Of a stretch of DNA of 64,000 nt, positions 45,441 through 54,154 are shown piece by piece. The notes beneath the pieces are model-generated. The model ran no database searches, was not told where the DNA came from, and worked only from the letters and a program-made list of their open reading frames with translations. Every line of letters starts with the position of its first letter. The stretch's first letter is position 1. This stretch comes from Rhodoblastus sp963727035. Its GTDB lineage: Bacteria > Pseudomonadota > Alphaproteobacteria > Rhizobiales > Beijerinckiaceae. Both the position numbers and the translations under genes were made by a program. The stretch covers positions 36,080 through 100,079 of the forward strand of contig CAVSEY010000002.1 of the NCBI GenBank assembly GCA_963727035.1. The letters run 5' to 3'.

Positions 45441-48389
45441 ATGGCGATCTATCATCTTCACGTCAAGGTCATTGGCCGCAAATCCGGCTCAAGCGCGGTG
45501 GCGTCGGCGGCCTACCGCTCGGCCTCTCGGCTGCGCGACGACCGGCTTGAACGCAGTCACGATTTTTCGGCCAAGCGCGGCGTCGTCCATTCCGAGATCA
45601 TGCTGCCGGAGAGTGCACCGGAGGCGTGGAGCGACCGCGAACGGCTTTGGAACGATGTCGAGGCGTTCGAGGTCAGGAAAGACGCGCAGCTTGCCCGCGA
45701 GGTCGAATTCGCCCTTCCGCGCGAGATGACGGAGCGCCAAGGCATCGAACTGGCCCGCGACTTCGTGCAGTCCGAATTCGTCGATCAGGGCATGATCGCC
45801 GACCTCAATGTGCATTGGGATATGGCCGAGGACGGGACGCCCAAACCCCACGCCCATGTCATGCTGACCATGCGCCAGGTGAATATAAACCGGGACGAGA
45901 ATGGCTTCGGCCAGAAGGTGCGGGATTGGAACCGCATCGAGATGGTCGAGCGCTGGCGCGAACGCTGGGCGGAGTTGGCCAATGAGCGGCTGGCCGAACT
46001 CGACATCGACGCACGCATCGACCATCGCAGCCTTGAGCGCCAAGGCATCGCGCTGGAGCCGCAAAGCCAGATCGGCGCGCCCGCACAGCGGATCGAGGGC
46101 GAAGGGATCGAAGCCGCCGACCGTGCCGAAATGCACCGCGAGATCGCGCGCGGCAATGGCGCGCGCATCATCGCCGATCCCGCCCTGGCGCTCGACGCCA
46201 TCACGCATCAGCAATCCACTTTCACGCGCCGCGACATGGCGATGTTCGCGCATCGGCACAGCGACGGCATCGACCAGTTCAACGCCGTGATGGGCGCGGT
46301 GCGCGCCGCGCCCGATCTGGTCGAATTGGGCAAGGACGGGCGGGGCGAGGATCGCTTCACCACCCGGGAGATGATCGAAACCGAACAGCGCCTGCATCGC
46401 GCCGCCGAACTGATGGCGGAACGGGAGCGCCATGAGGTGAACGACGCCGACAGACAGGCGGCGCTGGCGCGTGCGGAAGCGCGCGGCCTTGTCCTTTCGG
46501 GAGAGCAGGCCGACGCCTTGGCGCATGTCACGGACGGGCGCGATCTCGGCGTCGTGGTCGGTTACGCCGGAACGGGAAAGAGCGCGATGCTGGGCGTGGC
46601 GCGCGAAGCCTGGGAAGCGGCGGGCTACGAGGTCCGGGGCGTGGCGCTGTCCGGCATCGCCGCCGAGAATCTCGAAAGCGGATCGGGCATCGCGTCGCGC
46701 ACCATCGCCAGCATGGAACACGGTTGGGGACAGGGCCGCGACGTGCTCACCGCTCGCGATGTTCTGGTGATCGACGAGGCGGGCATGGTCGGCACGCGCC
46801 AGTTGGAGCGCGTGCTGTCCCATGCGGCGCAAGCCGGCGCCAAGGTGGTGCTGGTCGGCGATCCGCAACAGTTGCAATCAATCGAAGCGGGCGCGGCGTT
46901 CCGCTCGATCTTTGAGCGCCACGGCGGCGCGGAGATCGGCGAGGTGCGCCGCCAGCGGGAGGATTGGCAGCGCGACGCCACGCGCGATCTGGCGACCGGC
47001 CGAACCGGCGATGCGATCCATGCCTATGACCGCCACGGCATGGTGCATGAGGCCGCGTCACGGGAGGACGCGCGCAAAAATCTGATCGAACGCTGGGACC
47101 GCGACCGGCAGGCGTCGCCCGACAAGCAGCCGCATCATCCTCACCCACACCAATGACGAGGTTCGCGCGCTCAACGAGGCCGCGCGCGAGCGGATGCGGG
47201 CCGCCGGCGATCTGGGCGAGGACGTGCTCCTCACGGTCGAACGCGGCGAACGCAGCTTCGCCAGCGGAGATCGCGTCATGTTCCTGCAAAACGAGCGCGG
47301 TCTTGGCGTCAAAAACGGCACGCTCGGGACCGTCGAGAAGGTCAGCGCCCGATCCATGTCCGTGCGCACCGACGACGGGCGCAGCGTCTCGTTCGACCTC
47401 AAGGATTACGACCGCATCGACCACGGCTATGCCGCGACCATCCACAAGGCGCAGGGCATGACCGTGGACCGCGCCCATGTTCTGGCGACGCCGGGCATGG
47501 ACGCCCACGGCAGCTATGTCGCCCTGTCGCGCCATCGCGACGGCATGGACCTGCATTATGGCCATGACGACTTCGCCAGCCAGGACCGGCTTGCCCGCGC
47601 CCTGTCGCGCGACCGGGCCAAGGATATGGCGTCGGATTACGAGCGGCTTGATCCGGCGCAGGATTATGCCGAACGGCGCGGGATCACTTTCCGCGCCCGC
47701 GTCGCCGAGATCGTGCGCAAGATCGTGCCGGAGAAGGTGCGCGGCATGTTCGACGGGCTGCGCCTGCCCGCCGATGGCGGGCAGAGGCCGGAAAGGGAAG
47801 GCGCCGGAAAGGAAGGTGGCGGAAGACCCGGAGACGGCGTTGCGCCGCGCCCGCACCAGGGCGCTCGTCCGCCATGCCCGCGCGGTGGACGCGATCTTCG
47901 AGATGCAGGGACGCGGGGCGGCAAGGCCAGCCCGGAGCAGGTGAAGGAATTGCCGGAGGCCCGCAAAGTCTTCGAGGAGGTGCGGCCCTATGGCTGGCAC
48001 GATGCCGAAGCCGCCTACAAGAAGAACCCGGAACTTGCCCTGGAAGCGGCGACGGGCGCCCCGCCCGCGCCATCCGCGCGCTCCAGCTCGAAACCGAACT
48101 GCGCACCAATCCGCAGCGCCGCGCCGACCGCTTCGTGGAACGCTGGCGGGAACTCGACCAAACCAGCCAGCGCCAGTACGAGGCAGGCGACATGTCCGGC
48201 TACAAGGCCACGCGGGCAGCCATGGGCGACATGGCGAAGAGCCTCGAACGCGATCCGCAGCTTAAATCGATCCTCGCCAACCGCAAGCGGGACCTCGGCA
48301 TCGGGATCGAATCGGGCCGCCGACTCGGGCTGGAACTCGCCTTCAGTCACGGCATCGACCTCGGCAGAGGCCGGGGCATCGGACTTTAA
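45441..48389 (+). pseudogene. traA: Ti-type TraA relaxase/helicase, broken by several frameshifts
   Basis: Start at ATG 45441 (MAIYHLHVKVIGR). The MobA/MobL relaxase domain has AAYRSASRLRDD and the metal-binding HAHVMLTMRQV. A TrwC/RecD-like helicase follows with Walker A GYAGTGKSA and Walker B VIDEAGMVG. One extra base near 47127 ends the first frame at 47156. The helicase continues as SRIILTHTNDEVRALNEA and HGYAATIHKAQGMTVDRAH in the next frame. Further shifts near 47780, 47920 and 48055 spread the C-terminus over three frames to the stop at 48389. A normal TraA is ~1000 residues; the pieces sum to this. Confidence 0.85.
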
Positions 48390-48518
48390 CCCCGCCTATT
48401 TTCCGCCGCCTATGCGCCACAGCACTACGACGCCTAAATCCCTCTTGCACAACAATAAATCCTTGCTCTGTCTGGTCCCGGCAGCCGTCAGAAACAACCG
48501 GCAGGAGGCAGCGCAGCC

Positions 48519-48749
48519 ATGCCCGCACCAGACCGTATCGTCCGCCTGAAAACCGTTCTCGCCCGGACCGGCCTGTCCCGGTCCACCATCTACCGCAAGA
48601 TCGCCGAGGGCACGTTCCCGCCCCAGATCAGGATCAGCGTCAACGGCGCCGGCTGGAGGGAATCCGACATCGATCGCTGGATCGCCGATCCCGTGGCGTG
48701 GCGTCCGAGAGGCGAGGTCGACTTCGATGACCGACGGCGAGACGGATAA
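48519..48749 (+). CDS. AlpA-family excisionase-like regulator
   Basis: 76 residues behind AGGAGG. Winged helix-turn-helix of the AlpA/MerR excisionase type: RIVRLKTVLARTGLSRSTIY, RKIAEGTFPPQI and ESDIDRWI. AlpA proteins switch on excision or transfer genes of integrative elements. Here it sits between traA and higBA in the island. Confidence 0.88.
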   Translation: MPAPDRIVRLKTVLARTGLSRSTIYRKIAEGTFPPQIRISVNGAGWRESDIDRWIADPVAWRPRGEVDFDDRRRDG

Positions 48750-48990
48750 TGGCGGGGTCGGCGCCATGTCCCGTTCCCGGCGTGTGAGGCCGCCCACGGC
48801 ATCGGAGCAGCTTGAGGCGCTGTTGGGCTATCCGTGGCCGTTTCCCGGCAGGCCGCCCAAACATGACCTGTCCACATGGACCGTCACCGACGACTGGCCC
48901 GATCCCGTTCCGGTCACGGAAGCCGAGATCGACGTGTTCGAGCAATGGTTCGGCGATTTGTTCGATGAACTCTTTGGCCCCGGCGGCTGA
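48727..48990 (+). CDS. Small conserved island protein of unknown function
   Basis: 87 residues at most; ATG 48727 overlaps the alpA end, with ATG 48766 as an alternative. An acidic C-terminal half (EAEIDVFEQWFGDLFDELFG) follows a Pro-rich middle (GYPWPFPGRPPKHDL). No motif with known function. The overlap suggests co-translation with alpA. Confidence 0.6.
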   Translation: MTDGETDNGGVGAMSRSRRVRPPTASEQLEALLGYPWPFPGRPPKHDLSTWTVTDDWPDPVPVTEAEIDVFEQWFGDLFDELFGPGG

Positions 48991-49039
48991 TCGCGCCCCA
49001 GCGCGATCGGGTTTGAATTGGAAGCATTGCGATATGAGC

Positions 49040-49058
49040 TATAGTGTGGTACATGTAC
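49040..49058 (+). promoter_or_regulatory. Probable higBA promoter and operator
   Basis: A -10-like TATAGT (49040-49045) is followed by the perfect palindrome GTACATGTAC (49049-49058), about 20 bp before the higB start. HigA-type antitoxins usually repress their own operon at such palindromes. Confidence 0.5.
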
Positions 49059-49077
49059 TCAATATTTGAGGCGCTGA

Positions 49078-49374
49078 ATGATCGTTGGCTTTCGGGATGA
49101 CTGGCTGCGGGCCTTTTTTGTGGATGATGTCCACTCCCGCAATATCCCGTCCGATCTTGAAGCCCGGTTGTTCCGCAAGCTCCAGATGATGGACGACGCC
49201 GTGACCGATCAGGACCTGCGCGTGCCGCCCAGCAATCACTTCGAGAAGCTGCGCGGCAATCTGGCGGGGTTCCATTCGATCCGCGTCAACCAGCAATGGC
49301 GGCTGATCTTCCGCTGGGATGGCGAGCGCGGCGAGGCGGACGGAATTTATCTGGACGATCACAGTTACCGATGA
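49078..49374 (+). CDS. higB: HigB-type toxin (RelE/ParE fold mRNA interferase)
   Basis: 98 residues. The HigB pattern is clear: FRDDWLRAFF, IPSDLEARLFRKLQMMDDA, PPSNHFEKLRGNLAGFHSIR and QWRLIFRW. HigB toxins cut mRNA on the ribosome. It lies upstream of the antitoxin, the inverted order normal for hig systems. The pair probably stabilises the island. Confidence 0.92.
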   Translation: MIVGFRDDWLRAFFVDDVHSRNIPSDLEARLFRKLQMMDDAVTDQDLRVPPSNHFEKLRGNLAGFHSIRVNQQWRLIFRWDGERGEADGIYLDDHSYR

Positions 49375-49388
49375 GAGGGAGGCAGAAC

Positions 49389-49697
49389 ATGCTGACCACG
49401 AAGCGCAAGCCGGCCACTGTCGGCGAAATCCTGACCGAAGAGTTCATGCAGCCGATGGGCCTGACGCAGGGCGCGCTTGCCGAGGCGATGGGCGTTCAGC
49501 GCAAGCACGTCAACGAGTTGTGCGGCAACCGCAGGAATGTGACCGCCGCGACCGCGCTCATTCTGGCGCGCGTGTTCGGCAACAGCCCTGACTTCTGGCT
49601 CAACGTGCAGCGGCGCAACGATCTCTGGGAGGTGATGAACACGCCCAGGGAGCGCGAGCGTATCGAGCGCGCCCGCCCGTTGAAACGCGCTGCCTGA
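49389..49697 (+). CDS. higA: HigA-type antitoxin (XRE family)
   Basis: 102 residues from ATG 49389, 14 bp after higB. Helix-turn-helix in LTQGALAEAMGVQRKHVNEL, then FGNSPDFWLNVQRRNDLWEV, characteristic of HigA. It neutralises HigB and probably binds the palindrome upstream of the operon. Confidence 0.93.
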   Translation: MLTTKRKPATVGEILTEEFMQPMGLTQGALAEAMGVQRKHVNELCGNRRNVTAATALILARVFGNSPDFWLNVQRRNDLWEVMNTPRERERIERARPLKRAA

Positions 49698-49749
49698 GCC
49701 TTATACGACCGGATTGCCCGGTCGCGAACCGTTGAGAAGGAGACCGGGC

Positions 49750-51426
49750 ATGACCGCTCCCGCTTCCACAATTCCCCTGCGCGCCGCCCTTTACTTGCGC
49801 GTCTCGACGGCGCGGCAGGCCGAGCACGATGTCTCCATCCCCGACCAGAAGCGCCAGGGCGAGGCCTATTGCGCCTCGCGCGGCTATCAGCTCGTCGAGA
49901 CCTTTGTGGAGGCCGGCGCCTCGGCGACCAACGACCGCCGGCCCGAGTTCCAGCGCATGATCGAGGCGGGCACGTCCAAGCCCGCGCCCTTCGACGTGGT
50001 CGTGGTCCATTCGTTCAGCCGGTTCTTCCGCGATCATTTCGAGCTGGAGTTCTACGTCAGGAAGCTCGCCAAGAACGGCGTCAAGCTCGTCTCCATCACG
50101 CAGGAGATGGGCGACGATCCGATGCACGTCATGATGCGGCAGATCATGGCGCTGTTCGACGAATACCAGTCCAAGGAGAACGCCAAGCACGTCCTGCGCG
50201 CCCAGAAGGAAAACGCCCGACAGGGTTTTTGGAACGGCGCGCTGCCGCCGATCGGCTATCGCGTCGTCGCCGCCGAGCAGCGCGGCGCCAAAATCAAGAA
50301 GAAGCTGGAGATCGACCCGCTTCACGCCGAGACCGTGCGACTGATCTACCGGCTGGCCCTGGAGGGCGACGGCGTCGCCGGCCAGATGGGCGTCAAGAAC
50401 ATCGTCAGCTATCTCAACCGCAACCGCATCTTCACCCGCGACGGCGGGCGCTGGGGCATCGGGCAGGTTCACCGCATCCTGACCCGCCGCACCTACATGG
50501 GCGAGCACGAGTTCAACAAGCGGTCCAAGGCCAAGGAACGCAAGCCAGCCAGCGAGGTGGTGACCGTCCCGGTTCCGCCGATCATCGACCGCGAGACATT
50601 CGACGCGGTTCAGGCGCTGCTCAAAGCCCGCAACCCGAAGGTGACGCCGGCCCGCGTCGTCAGCGGCCCCACCCTCCTTACCGGCCTCATTCATTGCGGC
50701 AAGTGCGGCGGCGCCATGACTATCCGCACCGGCAAGGGCGGGCGCTATCGCTATTATGCCTGCTCGATGAAGGCCCGGCAGGGACCGGCCGCCTGCGAGG
50801 GCATGGCCGTTCCCATGGACAAGCTGGACGATCTGGTGGCCGGCCATCTGGAGGACCGCCTGCTTCGGCCCGAGCGGCTGGAAATCATCCTCGCCGCCGT
50901 GCTCGACCGCCGGCAGGAGCGGAGCGAACGCCGCCGCGAGCATATCGCGGAACTGAACAAGCGCGCCGCCGAATCGGACCTGCGCCTCAAGCGCCTCTAT
51001 GACGCCATCGAAGCCGGCGTCGCCGACATCGGCGACCCAGCGCTCAAGGACCGCATCGACGGGCTCAAGGCCATCCGCGATCAGGCCAGGGCCGACGCCG
51101 AACGGGCGCAGGCCATGCTGGACAGCCTCCGGCGGCAAGGCTGTCACGCCGCAAATGCTGCGCAAGTTCGCCGAAACCGCGCGCCAGCGCATCCGGCTCG
51201 AAGGCGGCGGCTACCGCCGCGATCACCTGCGCGCGCTGGCGCAGCGTGTCGAAGTGTACGATGGCGAAGTCCGGATCATAGGATCGAAGTCCCGGCTGCT
51301 CCACACGCTCACAGCGAAAAACAGCGTAAATTCAGTGCCCACTCAAGGACTGAAATGGCGGAAGGGGTGGGATTCGAACCCACGGTGGGCTTTCACCCAC
51401 GGCGGTTTTCAAGACCGCTGCCTTAA
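49750..51426 (+). CDS. Large serine recombinase (integrase), C-terminus frameshifted
   Basis: Start ATG 49750 behind GGAG. Resolvase domain with catalytic Ser19 in YLRVSTARQ and VVHSFSRFFRDHFELE. Recombinase domain (IGYRVVAAEQ, ILTRRTYMGEHEF). Zinc ribbon HCGKCGGAM ... YACSMKARQGPAACEG, then a coiled coil. Near 51140 one extra base changes the frame; removing it gives TPQMLRKFAETARQRIRLEG, the normal continuation. Both frames then run antisense through the tRNA-Ser gene, so the native C-terminus is probably recombined away. It is the likely integrase of the island. Confidence 0.9.
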   Translation: MTAPASTIPLRAALYLRVSTARQAEHDVSIPDQKRQGEAYCASRGYQLVETFVEAGASATNDRRPEFQRMIEAGTSKPAPFDVVVVHSFSRFFRDHFELEFYVRKLAKNGVKLVSITQEMGDDPMHVMMRQIMALFDEYQSKENAKHVLRAQKENARQGFWNGALPPIGYRVVAAEQRGAKIKKKLEIDPLHAETVRLIYRLALEGDGVAGQMGVKNIVSYLNRNRIFTRDGGRWGIGQVHRILTRRTYMGEHEFNKRSKAKERKPASEVVTVPVPPIIDRETFDAVQALLKARNPKVTPARVVSGPTLLTGLIHCGKCGGAMTIRTGKGGRYRYYACSMKARQGPAACEGMAVPMDKLDDLVAGHLEDRLLRPERLEIILAAVLDRRQERSERRREHIAELNKRAAESDLRLKRLYDAIEAGVADIGDPALKDRIDGLKAIRDQARADAERAQAMLDSLRRQGCHAANAAQVRRNRAPAHPARRRRLPPRSPARAGAACRSVRWRSPDHRIEVPAAPHAHSEKQRKFSAHSRTEMAEGVGFEPTVGFHPRRFSRPLP

Positions 51427-51445
51427 ACCACTCGGCCACCCTTCC
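51356..51445 (-). tRNA. tRNA-Ser (anticodon UGA)
   Basis: 90 nt including an encoded CCA. The acceptor arms GGAAGGG and CCCTTCC pair exactly (51439-51445 with 51360-51366). The anticodon loop CTTGAAA reads UGA. A long variable arm (CCGTGGGTGAAAGCCCACC) and the T-arm GGTTCGAATCC are present. Its 3' end faces the serine recombinase gene, making it the probable integration site. Confidence 0.97.
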
Positions 51446-51603
51446 GCATTTGTCCGCGCCTTCTCGCCCCTTTGCCTCCGAAAGGCAAGCGTCCGGACGC
51501 CCGTTTCAGGTCGTTTGCGGCCTTGCCAAGGCCGCGGGCGCTTTGATTCTGCGCGCCGATCTTTTAACAGACTATCTTCGGCCAAAGGGATCAAGCGGCA
51601 CAG

Positions 51604-52953
51604 ATGAACGACAGCGCCACGAAGACGGACCCGAATGCGGCGGAGCGCCGGACGATTTCCTTCGTCTCGCTCGGATGCCCGAAGGCGCTAGTGGATTCCG
51701 AGCGCATTCTCACAAGGCTGCGCGCCGAAGGCTATGCGGTCAGCCGCAACCATCACGGCGCCGACGCCGTCATCGTCAACACCTGCGGCTTTCTCGACAG
51801 CGCCAAGGCGGAATCGCTCGCCGCCATCGGCGAGGCGCTCAAGGAAAACGGCAAGGTGATCGTCACCGGCTGCATGGGCGCGGAGCCCGGCCCGATCCTC
51901 GATGCTTTTCCGAATATTTCCGCGATCACCGGCCCGCAGGATTATGAGAGCGTGATGGCCGCGGTCCATCGCGCGGCGCCGCCGGCGCCGCATCCTTTTG
52001 TCGACCTCGTGCCGCCGCAGGGCGTCAAGCTGACCCCTCGGCATTATGCTTATCTCAAAATATCAGAGGGTTGCCACAACTCCTGCACCTTCTGCATCAT
52101 CCCGAAATTGCGCGGCGATCTGGTTTCGCGCTCCGCGGCGGACGTGCTGCGCGAGGCGGAAAAGCTGGTCAAGGCCGGGGTGAAGGAACTGCTGGTGGTT
52201 TCGCAGGACACCTCCGCCTATGGGCAGGATCTGCGCTACGCCTCAAGCCTTTACGACGGCCGGGAGGTCCGCGCCCGTTTTTACGATCTCGCCGAGGAAC
52301 TGGGACGGTTCGGCGTCTGGACCCGCCTCCATTACGTCTATCCCTATCCCCATGTCGACGAGGTTCTGCCGCTGATGGCCGAGGGCAAAATCCTGCCCTA
52401 TCTCGACATTCCGTTCCAGCACGCCGCGCCGAATGTGCTGCGGGCGATGAAGCGGCCGGGCAATGTCGAAAAAACTCTTGAACGCATCCAGGCCTGGCGC
52501 GCGCTGGTCCCCGAGCTGACCCTGCGCTCGACCTTCATCGTCGGCTTCCCCGGCGAGACGGAGGAGGATTTCGAGATTCTGCTCGACTGGCTGGACGAGG
52601 CGAAGCTCGACCGCGTCGGCGCCTTCAAATATGAGCCGGTCGCCGGGGCGCCCGCCAACGACCTCGGCCTCGCGCCCGTGCCGCCGGAGGTCCAGCAAAG
52701 CCGCTGGCGCCGCTTCATGGAAAAGCAGCAGAAGATTTCTGAAAGGCGCCAGAAGGCCAAGGTCGGCAAAAGGCTCGCGGTCATGATGGACAAGGTCGTT
52801 CCGGGCGGCGGCGAAGGCCGCAGCAAGGCCGACGCGCCGGAGATCGACGGCAAGGTCTTTGTCGCCTCGCGCCGCCCGTTGCGCGTGGGCGAACTCGTGA
52901 CGGTGAAGATCGACCGCGCGGAAGCCTATGATTTGCATGGAATAATGGCGTAA
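51604..52953 (+). CDS. rimO: Ribosomal protein S12 methylthiotransferase RimO
   Basis: 449 residues. N-terminal UPF0004 domain with three cluster cysteines (SLGCPKALVDSE, VNTCGFLDSA, VTGCMGAE). Radical-SAM CxxxCxxC in SEGCHNSCTFCIIP. A C-terminal TRAM-like domain (VMMDKVVPG ... DRAEAYDLHGI). It adds a methylthio group to Asp88 of S12. The SLGCPK start and QDTSAYGQDL separate it from MiaB. It lies just outside the island. Confidence 0.95.
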   Translation: MNDSATKTDPNAAERRTISFVSLGCPKALVDSERILTRLRAEGYAVSRNHHGADAVIVNTCGFLDSAKAESLAAIGEALKENGKVIVTGCMGAEPGPILDAFPNISAITGPQDYESVMAAVHRAAPPAPHPFVDLVPPQGVKLTPRHYAYLKISEGCHNSCTFCIIPKLRGDLVSRSAADVLREAEKLVKAGVKELLVVSQDTSAYGQDLRYASSLYDGREVRARFYDLAEELGRFGVWTRLHYVYPYPHVDEVLPLMAEGKILPYLDIPFQHAAPNVLRAMKRPGNVEKTLERIQAWRALVPELTLRSTFIVGFPGETEEDFEILLDWLDEAKLDRVGAFKYEPVAGAPANDLGLAPVPPEVQQSRWRRFMEKQQKISERRQKAKVGKRLAVMMDKVVPGGGEGRSKADAPEIDGKVFVASRRPLRVGELVTVKIDRAEAYDLHGIMA

Positions 52954-52955
52954 CT

Positions 52956-53074
52956 CCTTCTCCCCTTGCGGGAGAAGGTGGCGCGTCAGCGCCGGATGAG
53001 GGGAAGCCATCCGCAAGAACCCCTCATCCGTCTCGCGCTTCGCGCGAGCCACCTTCTCCCGCAAGGGGAGAAGG
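52956..53074. repeat. 119-bp palindromic repeat between convergent genes
   Basis: Perfect 27-bp inverted arms (52956-52982 and 53048-53074) and a nested perfect 10-bp pair GGATGAGGGG/CCCCTCATCC (52994-53003 and 53020-53029). The large hairpin fills the gap between the 3' ends of rimO and the quinone oxidoreductase gene, so it probably also ends transcription from both sides. The form is that of dispersed palindromic elements common in alphaproteobacteria. Confidence 0.9.
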
Positions 53075-53079
53075 GAATC

Positions 53080-54054
53080 TCACGTCACCAGCACCGTGGC
53101 GCCGGTCGTTTGCCGGCCTTCCATCTGGCGATGGGCCAGCGCCGCCTCCTCCAGCTTGTAGCGGGCGTGGATCGCGATCTTGACCTGGCCGGAGCCGACC
53201 GCCTCCATCAGGCGCGCCGCCATCTCCCGCAGTCGCGCCTCGTCCGCCATGTAATTGAAAAGCGTCGGCCGCTGCGCATAGAGCGAGCCTTTCTGCGCCA
53301 AAAGCCCGATGTCGAAGGCCGCAATCGGCCCGGAGGCCGAGCCGAAGCTGATGAAGCTGCCGAAGGGCCGCAGGCAGTCCAGCGAGCCCGGGAAAGTCGC
53401 CTTGCCGACGCCGTCGTAAACCACATGACATAATTTACCGCCGGTGATCTCGCGCACGCGCGCCACCCAGTCCTCGCTGCGGTAGAGAATGGTGTGATGC
53501 GCGCCGGCCTCGCGCGCCAGCTTCGCCTTGTCCTCGCTTCCCACCGTGCCGATCACGGTCGCGCCGAGAGCCCGCGCCCATTGGCAAAGAATGAGGCCGA
53601 CGCCGCCCGCCGCCGCATGGACCAGCACAATGTCGCCGGGCTGGACCTTGTAGGAGCGAAACAGAAGATATTCGGCGGTCAGGCCTTTCAGCATCATCGC
53701 CGCCGCCGTCTCGAAGGAGACATTATCCGGCAGCGGAACGACGAATTTCGCCTCGATATTGCGCGCCGTCGCATAGCCGCCGAGCGAGCCGGCATAAGCG
53801 ACGCGGTCGCCGGGCTTGAACCGCGTCACGCCGGCGCCGAGCGCAACGACCTCGCCCGCGCCCTCATTGCCGAGAATGAAGGGCAATGGCGCGGGATAGG
53901 CGCCGGTGCGGAAATAGACATCGAGAAAATTCACGCCGACGGCGTGCTGGCGGATCTGGACCTCGCCTGGGCCGGGCGGCGGCAGGTCGCCGAGTTCCTC
54001 GTAACGCAGAACCTCCGGCCCGCCGGTTTCATGCACGCGGATCGCCTTGACCAT
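53080..54054 (-). CDS. Quinone oxidoreductase (zeta-crystallin-like, NADPH-dependent)
   Basis: 324 residues from ATG 54054 behind AAGGAG. GroES-like N-terminal domain (GVNFLDVYFRTGAYP, LGNEGAGEVVALG) and NADPH-binding AAAGGVGLILCQWA near residue 150. No zinc ligands, as in the QOR subgroup of medium-chain dehydrogenases. It reduces quinones or enals by one or two electrons with NADPH and acts in detoxification. Confidence 0.9.
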   Translation of the reverse strand: MVKAIRVHETGGPEVLRYEELGDLPPPGPGEVQIRQHAVGVNFLDVYFRTGAYPAPLPFILGNEGAGEVVALGAGVTRFKPGDRVAYAGSLGGYATARNIEAKFVVPLPDNVSFETAAAMMLKGLTAEYLLFRSYKVQPGDIVLVHAAAGGVGLILCQWARALGATVIGTVGSEDKAKLAREAGAHHTILYRSEDWVARVREITGGKLCHVVYDGVGKATFPGSLDCLRPFGSFISFGSASGPIAAFDIGLLAQKGSLYAQRPTLFNYMADEARLREMAARLMEAVGSGQVKIAIHARYKLEEAALAHRQMEGRQTTGATVLVT

Positions 54055-54154
54055 GGATCGACTCCTTTTTGGAGGGAGTCTAAGCCTGTGACGCGACGGC
54101 GGCAACGTGCGCGGCAAGACGGGAATGCAAGGAGCGCCTTGCAGCCGCCATCCG

